The notes below the pieces were generated by a model. The model was not told the origin of the DNA and searched no databases. It saw only the letters and a program-made list of their open reading frames with translations. The translations under genes were made by a program, and so were the position numbers. Below, one piece after another: positions 31,205-42,133 of a stretch of 64,000 nucleotides of DNA (position 1 is its first letter; each line of letters begins with the position of its first letter). The DNA comes from an uncultured Prochlorococcus sp. (lineage in GTDB: Bacteria; Cyanobacteriota; Cyanobacteriia; PCC-6307; Cyanobiaceae): positions 1-64,000 of the forward strand of contig CACJUL010000002.1 in assembly GCA_902596585.1 (NCBI GenBank). Direction: 5' to 3'.

Positions 31205-32602
31205 CTATGTTTTTATTACCCTTATATTTAAATTTAACAGATCTTTGTTGCATAAACTTTGATTATTTATCCAATTAAATCTATCGATATCAATTTTTTC
31301 TCCTGGAACTAGTAGAGGTATTCCAGGAGGGTAAGGACAAATAATATCTCCAGATATTTTATTTAATGATTGCGAAAAAGGAATACTCCGAGTCTCACTT
31401 CTCCAAGCAACTCCAATTTGAATTTCGGGGGCTTCAACTAAATTAAAGGGTGACTGAAGCACCTGTATCTTTTTTAATTTTTTTGAATTTAATAGTAATT
31501 TATTCCACAACTTTTCAAATAAATTAAGAAAATCTTTTTGATTCGCAAAACCTAAGCAAAAAGTTAGAGTTGTCATTTCTGGCAATTCAGCAATAAGACC
31601 ATTTTTATAAAAAAATTTATCAGCAGTAAAACCATCAATTCCAAACTTAGAGGTATTCAATACTATTTTTAAAGGGTCTTGGGTTTCTATAAGAGGAATA
31701 TTCTTTTGGATTAATTTTTTGTAGATATTTTTTGCCTCTAAAATTCTTTTTTGATATTTTGACAAATTTTCTTTAATAAGCCAATCTTTAATAGACTCTT
31801 CACAAGAAGAGAGTAATAGTGAGCTTGGGCTAGTAGTTTGCAACAAATCAATACTCTTAATTAAATTTTGCTCATTTATTAGGTCCCCTTTGTACCAGAG
31901 TGCAGCAGTTTGAGTTAAACCATTTAGTGACTTATGCAATGAGTGAACGACTAAATCAGCATTTGATATTAAAGCTGATTTTGGTAGGTTAAGGTTTTCA
32001 CAAAATAGGAAATAAGAACCATGAGCTTCATCAACCAAAACTGGTAAATTTTTTTTATGACAAAGATCTATTAAAGGCCCTAAATCTCCTGCGTAACCAT
32101 GATAAGAGGGACTTACAAGAATTACACCTACAATTTTCTCCTTGTCAAAGTTAATTTTTTTAAATACATTTTCTAACCAGTTTTTTGTAATTGGTTTGTA
32201 ATGACCGTTTGCTAATGAAAAATCTAAGTCAAAGAATATTGGTTGTATGTTCTGCATCGCACAGATTTTAATAACACTTATATGGACATTTCTAGGCATC
32301 AGGATAGTTTCACCAGGATTTGCCATCGCAATTACAGCTGATTGTATTAATCCAGAGGCTCCATTAACTCCAAAAAAACATCCTTTAGCCCCAAATTTCT
32401 TAGAGAATGTTCTTTGAGCTTTGGCAATAAATCCGCTTTGAGATAGAGTTGAGCCTATCTCTGGTAGTTCCGGTAAGTCCCAATATCCAGGTTGTTTTTT
32501 TAATAATTTCACTAATCTCTTCGGTAAAGCTGCTCCTCTGTTATGAGCGGGAAAGAAAAGTGACTTTAAAAACTTTTTAGTGAGAAAAGATGAAATGCTC
32601 AT
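31205..32602 (-). CDS. Orn/Lys/Arg decarboxylase family protein (PLP-dependent)
   Basis: VLVDEAHGSYF, LVVHSLHKSLNGLTQTA PLP-Lys motif; C-terminal CPYPPGIPLLVPGE. Confidence 0.93.
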   Translation of the reverse strand: MSISSFLTKKFLKSLFFPAHNRGAALPKRLVKLLKKQPGYWDLPELPEIGSTLSQSGFIAKAQRTFSKKFGAKGCFFGVNGASGLIQSAVIAMANPGETILMPRNVHISVIKICAMQNIQPIFFDLDFSLANGHYKPITKNWLENVFKKINFDKEKIVGVILVSPSYHGYAGDLGPLIDLCHKKNLPVLVDEAHGSYFLFCENLNLPKSALISNADLVVHSLHKSLNGLTQTAALWYKGDLINEQNLIKSIDLLQTTSPSSLLLSSCEESIKDWLIKENLSKYQKRILEAKNIYKKLIQKNIPLIETQDPLKIVLNTSKFGIDGFTADKFFYKNGLIAELPEMTTLTFCLGFANQKDFLNLFEKLWNKLLLNSKKLKKIQVLQSPFNLVEAPEIQIGVAWRSETRSIPFSQSLNKISGDIICPYPPGIPLLVPGEKIDIDRFNWINNQSLCNKDLLNLNIRVIKT

Positions 32603-32667
32603 AAAGTATTATTGACATATATAGAATGAACTAATTAAGAATCCTTCTTCGATATTTTTGAAATTTA

Positions 32668-34326
32668 ATGACAAGTTCTTATTCGCAATACTCAGCAAAA
32701 GGTGACTTAATTTGGTTGATTTTGAGACCATGGATTTTTATCCCAAGAGTTTTATATATCCTTTTAACTTTTATTTTTCTTATTTTAAGAATACTTATTC
32801 AAGGTAACAGTAAAAATAAAAATGTACAAAGAAATCTCTCAAAATATCTTTTTGATGTGATAACAGATTTAGGACCTTGTTTTATAAAATTGGGTCAGGC
32901 ACTTTCAACTAGACCCGATCTTGTTAGACAAGATTGGCTTACAGAACTAACCAATTTACAGGATAATCTCCCAGCATTTGACCACAAAATTGCTTTAAAA
33001 ATTATTGAAGAGGAACTTGGAGCTCCACCTAATGAATTATTCGATGAGTTCCCTGAAAGTCCTATCGCTTCAGCAAGCTTAGGTCAGGTTTACAAAACAA
33101 AAACAAAAAATAATACTTATGTAGCTGTAAAAGTTCAGAGACCAAATTTGTACTTCCTTATAAGAAGAGATGTTGTGATATTAAGATTTTTAGCAACTTT
33201 ATTTTCACCATTTCTACCATTAAACATTGGTGTTGGAATTGGAGAAATAATAGATGAATTTGGCAAGGCACTTTTTGATGAAATTGACTATGAAAAAGAG
33301 GGTGAAAATGCTTTAAAGTTTGCAAATTTATTTAAAGAAAATCCAAATGTTTTTATCCCAAAATTGGAAAAAAAGTTTTCATCAAAGAGAATCATTACAA
33401 CCTCTTGGATTGATGGAGTCAAGTTAAGAGATAGGGCTTTATTAGAGGCAAATAATTTAGTACCTTCCTCTTTTATAAAAACTTGTGTAATAAGTGGTCT
33501 TCAACAATTATTTGAATATGGATATTTTCATGCTGACCCACACCCTGGTAATATGTTTGCTCTTAAGGGTGGAAATGCAGATTATGGAAATTTAGCTTAT
33601 GTAGATTTTGGAATGATGGATACAATTACAAATTCAGATAGAATTACTCTCATTAAGGCTATTGTTCACATAATAAATGATGAATATTATCTCCTCGCAA
33701 AAGATTTTCAGAAATTAGGTTTTTTAACTAAAGGACAAGATCTTCAAAAACTTGTTGAACCACTAAAAGAAGTTTTAGGTGGATCTTTTGGCGCTGAAGT
33801 AGGAAATTTTAATCTTAAAAATGTAACCGATAAATTCTCAAAACTAATGTACTCATATCCATTTAGAGTTCCTAGTCGGTTTGCATTAATTATAAGAGCA
33901 GTTGTTAGCCAAGAGGGTTTAGCACTAAGACTAGATCCTGAATTTAAAATTTTAAAAATCGCATACCCTTATATAGCTAAAAAATTACTTACCGATAATT
34001 CTGATGAGATTTTAGAAATTCTTTTGGAAGTTGTTTTCGATAAAGAAGGTCGGATTCAAATAGAAAAGGTAGAAAGTTTATTAAATATATTATTTAAAGA
34101 TTCTGAAAATATTAATTCAGACCTCATACCTGTAGCAAATGCTGGATTAAAGTTAATTGTTAGTAATAAAGGATCCGAAGTTCGGAAGAATCTTCTTTTA
34201 AGTCTTATAAAAGATGACAAATTAGAATTAACCGATGCAAGAAAACTTTTAAGTTTAATTAGAGATACATTTAGCCCTTTGAGTATTGCAAAAAGTGCAG
34301 TCCAAAAAATTATTTCTACAGTTTAG
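32668..34326 (+). CDS. ABC1/UbiB/ADCK-family atypical kinase
   Basis: GPCFIKLGQALSTRPDLV, ASASLGQVYKTKTKNNTYVAVKVQRP, YFHADPHPGNMF, YVDFGMMD. Confidence 0.95.
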   Translation: MTSSYSQYSAKGDLIWLILRPWIFIPRVLYILLTFIFLILRILIQGNSKNKNVQRNLSKYLFDVITDLGPCFIKLGQALSTRPDLVRQDWLTELTNLQDNLPAFDHKIALKIIEEELGAPPNELFDEFPESPIASASLGQVYKTKTKNNTYVAVKVQRPNLYFLIRRDVVILRFLATLFSPFLPLNIGVGIGEIIDEFGKALFDEIDYEKEGENALKFANLFKENPNVFIPKLEKKFSSKRIITTSWIDGVKLRDRALLEANNLVPSSFIKTCVISGLQQLFEYGYFHADPHPGNMFALKGGNADYGNLAYVDFGMMDTITNSDRITLIKAIVHIINDEYYLLAKDFQKLGFLTKGQDLQKLVEPLKEVLGGSFGAEVGNFNLKNVTDKFSKLMYSYPFRVPSRFALIIRAVVSQEGLALRLDPEFKILKIAYPYIAKKLLTDNSDEILEILLEVVFDKEGRIQIEKVESLLNILFKDSENINSDLIPVANAGLKLIVSNKGSEVRKNLLLSLIKDDKLELTDARKLLSLIRDTFSPLSIAKSAVQKIISTV

Positions 34327-34509
34327 TTTTTATTTTTATATCAGGAAATTAACTAATGATTTTTGCTTTATTAGATTGATTAAAATTAAATTAATTTCTT
34401 ATATCTTAAAATTGAGAAGACAAAGTACTAATTTTTCTAATATTCCACTTTATGACCTTATGAAAGTTGATAGGGAATCAATAAAAAATAAAAAATTTGA
34501 GAACATTCA

Positions 34510-35004
34510 ATGAATATTTTGAAGAATCTATTTATTTTTAATAAAAAAGTTGAAAATGAGACAGGCTTTAATCAAGCATCATTCGATTGTTATGGAGAAA
34601 TTGCAAAATTAGTTAAAGAAGCTAGAACTCAGCAGAATCTAACTATACAAGAATTATCATTTATTTCAAAAATTCCTGAAACAATAATAATCTCTATTGA
34701 AAATAATAGTGAAAATACTAGACCAAAGTATCCCTTTATAAGGTCTATATTAATTAAATTAGAGGAATGTTTAGTATTAAAAAGAAACACATTAGTAGAA
34801 TTATCAATTAGGAAAAGAGAAACTTGTAACAAAGATAAAAGCGATTTTGTTGTCAGGAATTTTGATATTTTAAATACTTGGCAAGGAACTATTCTATATT
34901 TTTTTATATTGGTTTTGACAATATTTATAATAAAGAGATATTTTGTTTTAAATGTAAATGTTATAGAGATTCAAAATATTGAAAATAAAATCATTAATAA
35001 ATAA
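34510..35004 (+). CDS. RodZ-like HTH protein with single C-terminal TM segment
   Basis: HTH_25-like YGEIAKLVKEARTQQNLTIQELSFISKIPETIIISIENN followed by TM WQGTILYFFILVLTIFIIKRYF. Confidence 0.7.
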   Translation: MNILKNLFIFNKKVENETGFNQASFDCYGEIAKLVKEARTQQNLTIQELSFISKIPETIIISIENNSENTRPKYPFIRSILIKLEECLVLKRNTLVELSIRKRETCNKDKSDFVVRNFDILNTWQGTILYFFILVLTIFIIKRYFVLNVNVIEIQNIENKIINK

Positions 35005-35018
35005 TTTTTAATTAATCT

Positions 35019-36542
35019 CTATTTTTGAGTTCTGCCAAAATTATTACCAAGCTGACCAAAACTTCTAAGATTGTCTTCTATTTCATCTAAAGGTCGATTT
35101 AACTTCCATTTCCAATTGTTATTTATAGTGCCAGGTTTATTTAATCTACATGAGTCATCTAAGGATAATATATCTTGTATTGGAGCTATAAAAAGATTCG
35201 CTTTCGTGCCCATTCCAAGTTCTATTAAACTCCAGGAGGGATTTTCTGAAAATTCATACTCATCTTTAATTCTTATTTTCGAATTATTGTCTAAAGAATC
35301 CCACCACGAGATGGAAGTTGAATTGTCATGAGTCCCAGTATAGACAACCCAATTTTCACCTTTAATATTCTTAGGTAAATAAGGGTTATCTTCCTTTCCA
35401 TCAAAAGCGAATTGTAATATTTTCATCCCAGGCAGTTTGAAATTTTTTCTTAATTTTTCAACATCTGGTGTTATTACTCCTAGATCTTCAGCGATAATTG
35501 GTAAATAGTCAGCCCCTATATCATTTTTTAGTTTATTTAACAGTGCTCTCCCGGGAGAGTGAATCCATTTCCCATTAATTGCAGATTTAGAATTTCCATT
35601 AACTCTCCAGTAACCTCCCAACCCCCTGAAATGATCAAATCTCAATAAATCAAAAAGTTCAAACTGCCTTTTAAATCTTTTCCTCCACCAATCGAAATTA
35701 GTCCTCTTATGTTTTGACCAAAAGTAAGTTGGGGTACCCCATAATTGTCCTGTTGATGAAAAATAATCTGGTGGCACGCCACTTTGAAATATTAAATCTC
35801 CATTTTTAAAAATTGAAAAAAGTGATTTATTACTCCAAACGTCTGAACTATCCCTAGAAACATAAAAAGGTAAATCTCCAATAAGCTTAATTTTATACGA
35901 TTTTGCAAAGTTTCTAATGTCTTTCCATTGCTCATCTAAATGCCACTGTATTAATTTTTCTATAAGGATCTCTTCACTTTTTTTTATAATCCATGATTTG
36001 AGAAATTTGTCATTTTTTATTTTAAATTCATGTGGCCATTGCCACCAGGGCAACATATCAAACTCTTTCCTGATAACAATAAATGTTGCATAATCTTCAA
36101 TCCAAGAATTACTGCGAATCCATTTATTAAAATTTTGTTTCCTTTCTTCAGATTGAGAACTCCAACCTTTCAAAAGATAGCAACCTAATTTTTTTGTTAA
36201 TTCATCCGCGACATTAAAATCAAAATAATTTTTATTTTGATTAATGATTCCTAATTCTTCTTTTTTATTGGAAATGAATATAAAACTTTTCTCGATTAAA
36301 TAATCTACATCGAGAAACCATGGGTTAAGTGCAAAAGTAGATGGAGAACTATAAGGTGACCCTGTGGAATCCGTAGGTGTAAGAGGTAAAAATTGCCAGT
36401 ATCCAATCCCATGTTTATGAAGCTTTTTTATCCACTCTTTGGCACCTTTACCAAAAGTCCCACATACTCCACCTCCAGGTAGACATGAGGGATGCATTAG
36501 TATACCTAACGATTTTTTTGTAAGGACCCTTTGTGTAGTCAT
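35019..36542 (-). CDS. malQ: 4-alpha-glucanotransferase
   Basis: SLGILMHPSCLPGGGVCGTFGKGAKEWI, GDLPFYVSRDSSDVW, LRFDHFRGLGGYWRV, IAEDLGVITPDV, YTGTHDNSTSISWW. Confidence 0.97.
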   Translation of the reverse strand: MTTQRVLTKKSLGILMHPSCLPGGGVCGTFGKGAKEWIKKLHKHGIGYWQFLPLTPTDSTGSPYSSPSTFALNPWFLDVDYLIEKSFIFISNKKEELGIINQNKNYFDFNVADELTKKLGCYLLKGWSSQSEERKQNFNKWIRSNSWIEDYATFIVIRKEFDMLPWWQWPHEFKIKNDKFLKSWIIKKSEEILIEKLIQWHLDEQWKDIRNFAKSYKIKLIGDLPFYVSRDSSDVWSNKSLFSIFKNGDLIFQSGVPPDYFSSTGQLWGTPTYFWSKHKRTNFDWWRKRFKRQFELFDLLRFDHFRGLGGYWRVNGNSKSAINGKWIHSPGRALLNKLKNDIGADYLPIIAEDLGVITPDVEKLRKNFKLPGMKILQFAFDGKEDNPYLPKNIKGENWVVYTGTHDNSTSISWWDSLDNNSKIRIKDEYEFSENPSWSLIELGMGTKANLFIAPIQDILSLDDSCRLNKPGTINNNWKWKLNRPLDEIEDNLRSFGQLGNNFGRTQK

Positions 36543-36789
36543 TATTTTTGAATATAAATTGATCTTTTAGAATTAAAAAGTTATTGATTCTATAAATTCC
36601 ACGATATATAAAAAATTTTTAATTGACAAATAATTTCTAGCACTTTTCGAATGAATTAAGAATAAGCTTTGACTTTTAAGACTTTTTTATTTCTTAAGAG
36701 ATGTGACTTTTGAAAAGATCTATTCATTATCTTGTGCGAAATTCACATAAACGACTACGATGAAGATATAGTTTTATATTGCTAATTTC

Positions 36790-37785
36790 GTGACAAGTTT
36801 TATCACGGCAATGCAGAATAAAGAATCAAACTTTAATCTAACTAAAAGTAGATTAAGGTTGGTAAGCGGAACAACAAATCCTAAACTTGCCGAAGAAATT
36901 GCAACATACTTAGGGATTGAAAATGTACCTTTAATATCTAAGAGATTTGCTGATGGTGAACTTTACGTTCAAATTCAGCAATCTATTAGGGGTTGTGATG
37001 TATTCCTAGTGCAACCTACATCCGCTCCAGTAAACGATAGTTTAATGGAACTTATGATTATGGTCGATGCTTGCAAAAGGGCATCTGCAAGACAAATTAC
37101 GGCTGTGATACCTTATTTTGGATATGCAAGGGCAGATAGAAAGACGTCAGGAAGAGAGTCCATAACAGCAAAACTAACTGCGAATTTACTAGAGAAATCA
37201 GGAGTCGATAGAGTCCTTGCAATGGATTTGCATTCGGCTCAAATACAGGGTTATTTTGATATACCATGCGATCATATTTACGGATCACCAGTTCTAATCG
37301 ATTATTTAGAAACTTTAAATTTAAAGGAAGTTGTTGTTGTATCTCCTGATGTGGGTGGTGTTGCTAGAGCAAGAGCATTTGCAAAACAAATGAAAGATGC
37401 CCCTCTAGCAATAATTGACAAAAGAAGAGCAGCTCATAATGTTGCCGAAAGTTTGACTGTTATTGGAGAAGTTAAAGGTAAAACTGCTATCTTGATAGAC
37501 GATATGATTGATACTGCGGGGACAATATGTTCAGGAGCAAATCTATTAAAGCGAGAAGGTGCTAAAAGAATATTTGCTTGTGCATCACATGCAGTATTTT
37601 CCCCGCCTTCCTATGAAAGATTAAGTGCTAAGGATTTATTTGAGCAGGTAATAGTAACCAACAGCATACCTGTTGTTATAAAAGATAGTTTCCCTCAGTT
37701 AAAGGTTCTATCAGTAGCAAATATGTTAGGGGAAGCTATTTGGAGGATTCATGAGGAGAGTTCAGTAAGCTCCATGTTTAGATAA
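36790..37785 (+). CDS. prs: Ribose-phosphate pyrophosphokinase (GTG at 36790; ATG at 36811 is an alternative start)
   Basis: RLVSGTTNPKLAEEIATYLG, FADGELYVQIQQSIRGCDVFLVQPT, IPYFGYARADRK, VVSPDVGGVARARAFA, AILIDDMIDTAGTI. Confidence 0.97.
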   Translation: MTSFITAMQNKESNFNLTKSRLRLVSGTTNPKLAEEIATYLGIENVPLISKRFADGELYVQIQQSIRGCDVFLVQPTSAPVNDSLMELMIMVDACKRASARQITAVIPYFGYARADRKTSGRESITAKLTANLLEKSGVDRVLAMDLHSAQIQGYFDIPCDHIYGSPVLIDYLETLNLKEVVVVSPDVGGVARARAFAKQMKDAPLAIIDKRRAAHNVAESLTVIGEVKGKTAILIDDMIDTAGTICSGANLLKREGAKRIFACASHAVFSPPSYERLSAKDLFEQVIVTNSIPVVIKDSFPQLKVLSVANMLGEAIWRIHEESSVSSMFR

Positions 37786-37795
37786 TTATTTATTA

Positions 37796-38245
37796 TTACT
37801 TCTTTTTATTTTTTTGTTTTTTTATTTTATTTAAAGTGTTTTCGAAATTTTTCTTAACCTTACTTGGTACTTGTTTAGGACATATTTTGATAGCGCTATT
37901 AAGAATCTCAATTTCCCCAATATAAAGAACTCTTTCCGTAGTTAATTTTTCTTTGCCTGCTTCTTTAATTAAATTACCGTGCTTCGAAAAAATTACTTCT
38001 GCGAAAGTATATGTTGCTACTGCAAAAGCTTTTTTGAAATCAAAATCTATTTTGTCATTTATAGATTTACATAGATACGAGGCACCCATTTGTTTATATA
38101 AAAATATATCTTGTGGAGTAGCTGGAGAGTTTGGTTTCGCATCTAATCGTTTGTTTAAAAAATTTATTTCAAAAATCGTCAAATAAAGAAGTAAAGGTAT
38201 ATTCAATAAATTAAAAAACTTTTTTGACCGAAAATTAGTATGCAT
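37796..38245 (-). CDS. Conserved hypothetical exported protein
   Basis: 149 aa with N-terminal hydrophobic stretch; MGASYLCKSINDKIDFDFKKAFAVATYTFAEVIF; lysine-rich tail. Confidence 0.65.
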   Translation of the reverse strand: MHTNFRSKKFFNLLNIPLLLYLTIFEINFLNKRLDAKPNSPATPQDIFLYKQMGASYLCKSINDKIDFDFKKAFAVATYTFAEVIFSKHGNLIKEAGKEKLTTERVLYIGEIEILNSAIKICPKQVPSKVKKNFENTLNKIKKQKNKKK

Positions 38246-38306
38246 TAAGATATTTGTTTTTAATTAAGATAACATTTTTATTTTTAGTTTTTAATTATAA
38301 AATTTC

Positions 38307-38849
38307 TTACTTAATAATTTTAATTTCATGATGATTCTCTACTATTTTGAGTTTATTTTTGTTCCATGAATATATAACTCTGAATCTATAATTATCAAAA
38401 TCAACTAATCTTGTATGTTCAATAATAAACCAATCTTTATAGGAAGATTCAAAAATCATTTCGTGTTCATCGACTTGCTTAATATTTGAAATACCTTCTT
38501 CACTGCTTAAATAAAAATTTTCCCTCATAAGTTGGTGTCCCTTTAAAAATGCACGCATTTCGCCACGTTCTTTATATTGGGGATTATCCTTAAAAAAATT
38601 ATATTTTTTTTCAGGGTACCAAGTGAATTTATAGTGCGACTCCCATTCAGACTTATTTTCTAGTGCTTCTATATTAATATTCATACATAAATTATAAGTT
38701 TTTTGTTTTTCATCAAGAAAATAAGTTCTATTAGATTTCCACAATCCAATATTTCTAGAAAACCATCTTTTTAAATTACTATTGATACTAATTTCTGGAG
38801 AATTATTTTCTCGATGGATTGAATTTTTATTTTGATTAATAACAACCAT
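38307..38849 (-). CDS. Hypothetical protein, possible lipocalin/CpeS-like fold
   Basis: 180 aa; GLWKSNRTYFLDEKQKTYNLCMNINIEAL...LVDFDNYRFRVIYSWNKNKLKIVENHHEIKI suggests a beta-barrel; family not securely recognised. Confidence 0.55.
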   Translation of the reverse strand: MVVINQNKNSIHRENNSPEISINSNLKRWFSRNIGLWKSNRTYFLDEKQKTYNLCMNINIEALENKSEWESHYKFTWYPEKKYNFFKDNPQYKERGEMRAFLKGHQLMRENFYLSSEEGISNIKQVDEHEMIFESSYKDWFIIEHTRLVDFDNYRFRVIYSWNKNKLKIVENHHEIKIIK

Positions 38850-38955
38850 ATATAAATAAGTTCTATCTATTTCATAGCTTATTAGTAGAATAAAAAAAAA
38901 TATCTTAATGTGTTCATAAGGATTAACAGCTTTTCAACACTTCAGGGGAAATCAT

Positions 38956-40074
38956 TTGAGTGAAAAAAAAGAGCTAAAATTAATACTTGTAGCGGCTAGA
39001 AACCAACTTTCTAGTAGTGATATTAAGTCAGTAATAGCATATTTAGAATCAGATGATTGTGAATTTGAGATATCACTTCAGATTTCTGAGCCCACAGAAC
39101 AACCTGAATTGCTTGAATTACATAGATTAGTAGCCATTCCTGCTCTCATAAAGATTTCCCCGACTCCTAAACAAATATTCGCTGGAAGTAATATTTTTTC
39201 TCAGTTGCAAAAATGGTTACCAAGGTGGAACCAAGAAGGCTTAACAAAGAATCTAGGAATTAATTTGCAACCATCTAAAATTGATGCAATTAGAACTCAA
39301 AAAGAATTTCTTCTGGAAGACGAACTTCTTGTCTTGAGACAAGAAAATGAGACATTAACAAAAAGAATAGAATCTCAGGAACGATTATTAAGGATGGTTG
39401 CGCATGAGTTAAGAACTCCCCTTACTGCTGCTACTTTGGCTGTTCAAAGTCAAAAACTTGGACAAATTGATATTTCAAAATTGCAAGAGGTAATTAAAAG
39501 ACGTTTAGAAGAAATTGAACTTTTATCTCAGGATCTTTTAGAAGTAGGCACAACCAAATGGGAGGCGTTATTTAATCCCCAGAAAATTGATTTAGCTAAC
39601 ATAAGCGCTGAAGTAATACTCGAATTAGAAAAATTGTGGAGATCAAGGAATATTGAAATTGATACTGATATCCCATCTGATTTGCCAAGTGTATTTGCAG
39701 ATCAAAGAAGAATGAGGCAAGTATTTTTAAATTTAATTGAAAATGCTATTAAGTTTTCAAAAGACTCAGGATCTATAAAAATTACAATGATACATAAGAC
39801 AAATCAATGGGTAGAAATAACAATTTGTGACAAAGGAGCTGGCATTCCTTTGAATGAACAAAAAAGGATTTTTCTGGATAGAGTTAGGCTACCACAGACT
39901 TCCGAAGGGACTTCAGGATTTGGAATAGGGTTATCTGTGTGCAGAAGAATTGTACAGGTCCATGGGGGAAGAATATGGGTTGTATCTGAATTAGGTGTGG
40001 GTTCATGCTTCCATTTTACTGTTCCTGTGTGGCAAGGACAAAACAAAGATCAACAACACTTGACGAAAGGATAG
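38956..40074 (+). CDS. sasA: Circadian input/output sensor histidine kinase SasA
   Basis: KaiB-like N-terminal domain ([61 protein letters not shown]) plus HisKA/HATPase ([43 protein letters not shown]); TTG start. Confidence 0.96.
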   Translation: MSEKKELKLILVAARNQLSSSDIKSVIAYLESDDCEFEISLQISEPTEQPELLELHRLVAIPALIKISPTPKQIFAGSNIFSQLQKWLPRWNQEGLTKNLGINLQPSKIDAIRTQKEFLLEDELLVLRQENETLTKRIESQERLLRMVAHELRTPLTAATLAVQSQKLGQIDISKLQEVIKRRLEEIELLSQDLLEVGTTKWEALFNPQKIDLANISAEVILELEKLWRSRNIEIDTDIPSDLPSVFADQRRMRQVFLNLIENAIKFSKDSGSIKITMIHKTNQWVEITICDKGAGIPLNEQKRIFLDRVRLPQTSEGTSGFGIGLSVCRRIVQVHGGRIWVVSELGVGSCFHFTVPVWQGQNKDQQHLTKG

Positions 40075-40115
40075 TTTTACTCTTAATTTCTAATAAGCTG
40101 TTATGCTTAATTCCT

Positions 40116-40188
40116 GGCCCCATCGTCTAGAGGCCTAGGACACCTCCCTTTCACGGAGGCGACAGGGGTTCGAATCCCCTTGGGGCTA
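40116..40188 (+). tRNA. trnE: tRNA-Glu (anticodon TTC)
   Basis: GGCCCCA/TGGGGCT acceptor (one G-U), CCTCC CTTTCAC GGAGG anticodon arm with TTC, AGGGG TTCGAAT CCCCT T-arm; CCA not encoded. Confidence 0.97.
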
Positions 40189-40199
40189 TCAATTTAAAC

Positions 40200-40733
40200 T
40201 TAATTTATTAAACATTTAGCTTGTCTATCGACAGCTATCAAATTTTCTGAGAGATCTTTTTTTAATCTCTTCTCAATCATCCCTATGGGCATCCACTGAC
40301 AACCCTGAACAGTAAGATCGTAGATTAATGAATTGTTTAAGGTATTCTTGATATTCTGAATTTTCCAACTACCTTCAAATTTTCTAAAATCACCCTTAAT
40401 TAAATTAAATTTTAAAAGACCAAGCTCTTTATCTTCTAATAAATCAATAGTTACTTCAGCCGAAAATTTAATGCCCAGAAAATCCTGAGCCCCAACTTGT
40501 TTTAGGTGGACATTATTTTTTTTTTGATAAATTTTCTTGCTTGACAATAGATTTGGTATGTAGAGATCTAGGCGATCGTAATCTGTTAAAACATTCCATA
40601 AAGAATCGAAACTTGCAGAAGTAGTTAGCTGAGCTGCAAGTCTCCTTGTTCCCCCAGTAAGCTTTTCCATGGTTTGCTCAATTGTCCTGTAATCATTTTT
40701 AGAATGATCTACTAAATCTTGAGGATTAATCAT
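40200..40733 (-). CDS. SRPBCC (polyketide cyclase/dehydrase-like) family protein
   Basis: TRRLAAQLTTSASFDSLWNVLTDYDRLDLYIPNLLSSKKI...FRKFEGSWKIQNI typical START-like cyclase/dehydrase. Confidence 0.85.
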   Translation of the reverse strand: MINPQDLVDHSKNDYRTIEQTMEKLTGGTRRLAAQLTTSASFDSLWNVLTDYDRLDLYIPNLLSSKKIYQKKNNVHLKQVGAQDFLGIKFSAEVTIDLLEDKELGLLKFNLIKGDFRKFEGSWKIQNIKNTLNNSLIYDLTVQGCQWMPIGMIEKRLKKDLSENLIAVDRQAKCLIN

Positions 40734-40863
40734 AAATTAATTTTTTAGTCGGATAAAAAATTATTTCTGTGTAACTATACAGATAAAAACAACAAATACT
40801 GAATAATAAATATAATTTACTTTATTTATTCCGATCTCAAAACGTAACCATTTTTATAAAATC

Positions 40864-40885
40864 ACTACAAATTAAACTACAAATT
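40864..40885 (+). repeat. Tandem direct repeat upstream of petH
   Basis: ACTACAAATT at 40864-40873 and 40876-40885, 12-bp period, about 30 nt before the petH ATG. Confidence 0.6.
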
Positions 40886-40912
40886 GATAATCTTTTATAT
40901 AAAGAAAACTAA

Positions 40913-42025
<1,113 letters not shown>

Positions 42026-42133
42026 ATTTTTGATTTCTAAATTTAATTTATATTTGAGATACTTTTTGGTTTAGACACAATTTGTAGCTAATCTTCCAAA
42101 AAAAGAGGATTTTAAAAAAAGAATATTAAAAAT

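Noticed and set aside
34286-34513. 75-aa ORF overlapping the ABC1 kinase end and abutting the RodZ-like gene
   Set aside because: Overlaps 41 nt of a conserved gene out of frame; no motif; likely fortuitous in AT-rich spacer.
36789-36807. CGTGA...TCACG inverted repeat at the prs start
   Set aside because: Only a 5-bp stem with 9-nt loop; expected by chance and start codon assignment (GTG 36790 or ATG 36811) is uncertain.
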